Positions 5,880-6,888 of a stretch of DNA of 6,888 nucleotides are shown piece after piece (within the stretch, counting starts at the first letter, position 1; every line of letters starts with the position of its first letter). The notes beneath the pieces were generated by a model. The model had not been told where the DNA came from. It searched no databases and was given only the letters and a program-made list of their open reading frames with translations. The stretch is from Desulfurococcales archaeon (GTDB taxonomy: Archaea; Thermoproteota; Thermoprotei_A; Sulfolobales; Desulfurococcaceae), in NCBI GenBank assembly GCA_015521265.1, contig WAON01000213.1, positions 1-6,888 on the forward strand. Reading direction: 5' to 3'. The position numbers and the translations under genes were made by a program.

Positions 5880-6799
5880 TCGGGGACATACTTAACCTAT
5901 TATCAAATACATTCTTCTCAATGACACCACTACTATTAGCAGCTACCGGCGAGATCATAGCTGAGAAGTCCGGAGTAGTAAACATTGGGCTCGAAGGCAT
6001 ATTCCTACTATCAGCATTCACATCAGCAACAACGACATGGATAACCGGCGACCCACTACTTGGAATGACTATAGGATTGATCATAGGGTTAGCATCAGGC
6101 CTACTACATGGAGTAATAAGCGTCTACCTAAGGGGAGACCAGATTATTGCGGGTGTAGGATTTAACAGCTTCGCCTACGGCTTCTCAGTACTAATGATGA
6201 TCTACCTCTGGGGCAGCTACTCGAACAGCCCAACGGTCCCGAAACTGGGAAACATTATTCTCCGATTTGGCGGTGAAGCAAACCTCACAATACCGCCAAC
6301 AATGATCCTATCATTAATAATAGCAATAGCAGCATGGTGGTTCCTCGAGAAAACACCATGGGGGTTAAAACTTAAAGCATGCGGAGAAGACCCCCGGGCT
6401 GCAGAGTCAATGGGTGTAAACGTTTTCCGCACAAGGCTATACGCGACAATAATTGGTGCAGGACTAGCAGGTATTGGGGGAGCATTTATGAGTGTGGGAT
6501 GGCTTGGAAGCTTCTCGAGGACAATCTCTGCTGGTAGAGGCTTTATCGCACTAGCAGATGTAGCCTTCGCGAACTGGAACCCGTTACTAGCAATACTTGG
6601 AGCCTTCATATTCGGATTCGCAGATGGATCATCAACCTACCTACCAATAATGCTTCAAAAAATGACGGGGCACCAATTCACAGCTGAAAGCTACCTATTC
6701 CTAACAATACCATATTTGACAACACTCGTAGTAGTAGTATTGATCATGAAGAGGGTTAAAATGCCCCGAGCACTCGGCAAGCCATACATTAAGGAGTAA
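5876..6799 (+). CDS. ABC importer permease subunit 2 for nucleosides (NupQ/YufQ-like, BPD_transp_2)
   Basis: A 307-residue integral membrane protein, shorter than its partner as usual for this pair. Family marks are GEIIAEKSGVVNIGLEG (25-41), GDQIIAGVGFN (87-97), the coupling loop ACGEDPRAAESMGV (168-181), a glycine-rich helix IIGAGLAGIGGAF after it, and GFIALADVAFANWNP with a following helix ending in FGFADG. Helices are spread through the chain, with the N-terminus entering the membrane at once. The ATG lies in an ATGA overlap with the previous stop; GGGGAGG (5858-5864) is a distant Shine-Dalgarno, so reinitiation by ribosomes finishing the first permease is likely. It is the last gene of the importer operon, and the next gene has its own promoter. 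Confidence 0.94.
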   Translation: MIGDILNLLSNTFFSMTPLLLAATGEIIAEKSGVVNIGLEGIFLLSAFTSATTTWITGDPLLGMTIGLIIGLASGLLHGVISVYLRGDQIIAGVGFNSFAYGFSVLMMIYLWGSYSNSPTVPKLGNIILRFGGEANLTIPPTMILSLIIAIAAWWFLEKTPWGLKLKACGEDPRAAESMGVNVFRTRLYATIIGAGLAGIGGAFMSVGWLGSFSRTISAGRGFIALADVAFANWNPLLAILGAFIFGFADGSSTYLPIMLQKMTGHQFTAESYLFLTIPYLTTLVVVVLIMKRVKMPRALGKPYIKE

Positions 6800-6807
6800 A
6801 GACCAGG

Positions 6808-6818
6808 TTTTATATAAA
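6808..6818 (+). promoter_or_regulatory. Strong TATA box for the following gene
   Basis: TTTTATATAAA, close to the archaeal consensus TTTATATA, lies just after the last permease stop. A start near 6835-6840 would give a short leader of about 20 nt that includes the Shine-Dalgarno at 6841-6850. The downstream gene thus appears to be transcribed independently of the importer. Confidence 0.68.
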
Positions 6819-6857
6819 CTACGCCATACAAAAATTCTAAAGGAGGGGAGAGGCAAC

Positions 6858-6888
6858 ATGCCTCTAAGAGAATACATTGATATAATAC
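6858..6888 (+). CDS. Start of an unidentified gene, truncated by the window end
   Basis: ATG at 6858 opens a frame reading MPLREYIDII and running out of the window. AGGAGGGGAG (6841-6850) is the best Shine-Dalgarno in the window, 7 nt before the ATG, and with the TATA box at 6808 indicates a well-expressed gene. Ten residues are not enough to name a product. A nucleoside-metabolising enzyme would suit the neighbourhood, but nothing visible shows this. Confidence 0.72.
   Translation, partial: MPLREYIDII

Noticed and set aside
6217..6609. A 130-codon minus-strand frame within the second permease
   Set aside because: It is antisense to conserved permease motifs, with no start signals or domain.
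4818..6799. Permeases as branched-chain amino acid transporters (LivH/LivM)
   Set aside because: The superfamily is shared, but pairing with a BMP receptor and one fused double-NBD ATPase indicates the nucleoside type; Liv systems use two separate single-domain ATPases.

Overview
This window looks like part of the genome of a hyperthermophilic or thermophilic crenarchaeon, most likely of the Desulfurococcales. The evidence is a mid-range GC content, heavy use of AGG for Arg and of ATA and CTA codons, TTG and GTG starts, TATA-box promoters, U-tract terminators, N-glycosylation sequons in the exported proteins, and a class III (pilin-type) leader. The genus assignment is inference.

Left part (1-1803). 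A small type IV pilin-like protein (52-492, +) converges on and overlaps by 15 bp a predicted exported protein of unknown family (478-1047, -). The latter has a His/Cys arrangement reminiscent of caspase-like cysteine proteases and a Cys-rich tail. Divergent from it is a winged-helix DNA-binding protein with an unrecognised C-terminal alpha/beta domain (about 1195-1803, +).

Right part (1804-6799). A complete BMP/PnrA-family ABC importer, predicted to take up nucleosides, is laid out in one direction. It comprises a membrane-anchored substrate-binding protein (1954-3192), a double-NBD ATPase (3323-4834), and two permeases (4818-5879 and 5876-6799). The ATPase and permease genes overlap and must be cotranscribed. 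The binding-protein gene is separated from them by 130 bp holding a U-tract and a second TATA box, which would let the abundant extracellular receptor be expressed above the membrane complex. The region upstream of the binding-protein gene contains three copies of GTGTTAAT, two of them forming a perfect hairpin-type inverted repeat and one sitting just downstream of the likely TATA box. This is a good candidate operator, and the neighbouring winged-helix protein is the obvious first candidate to bind it.

The last 31 bp begin another gene (6858 onward) with its own strong TATA box and Shine-Dalgarno; too little is present to identify it. There is no gene-free stretch longer than 300 bp, and no rRNA, tRNA, CRISPR or insertion sequence was seen.
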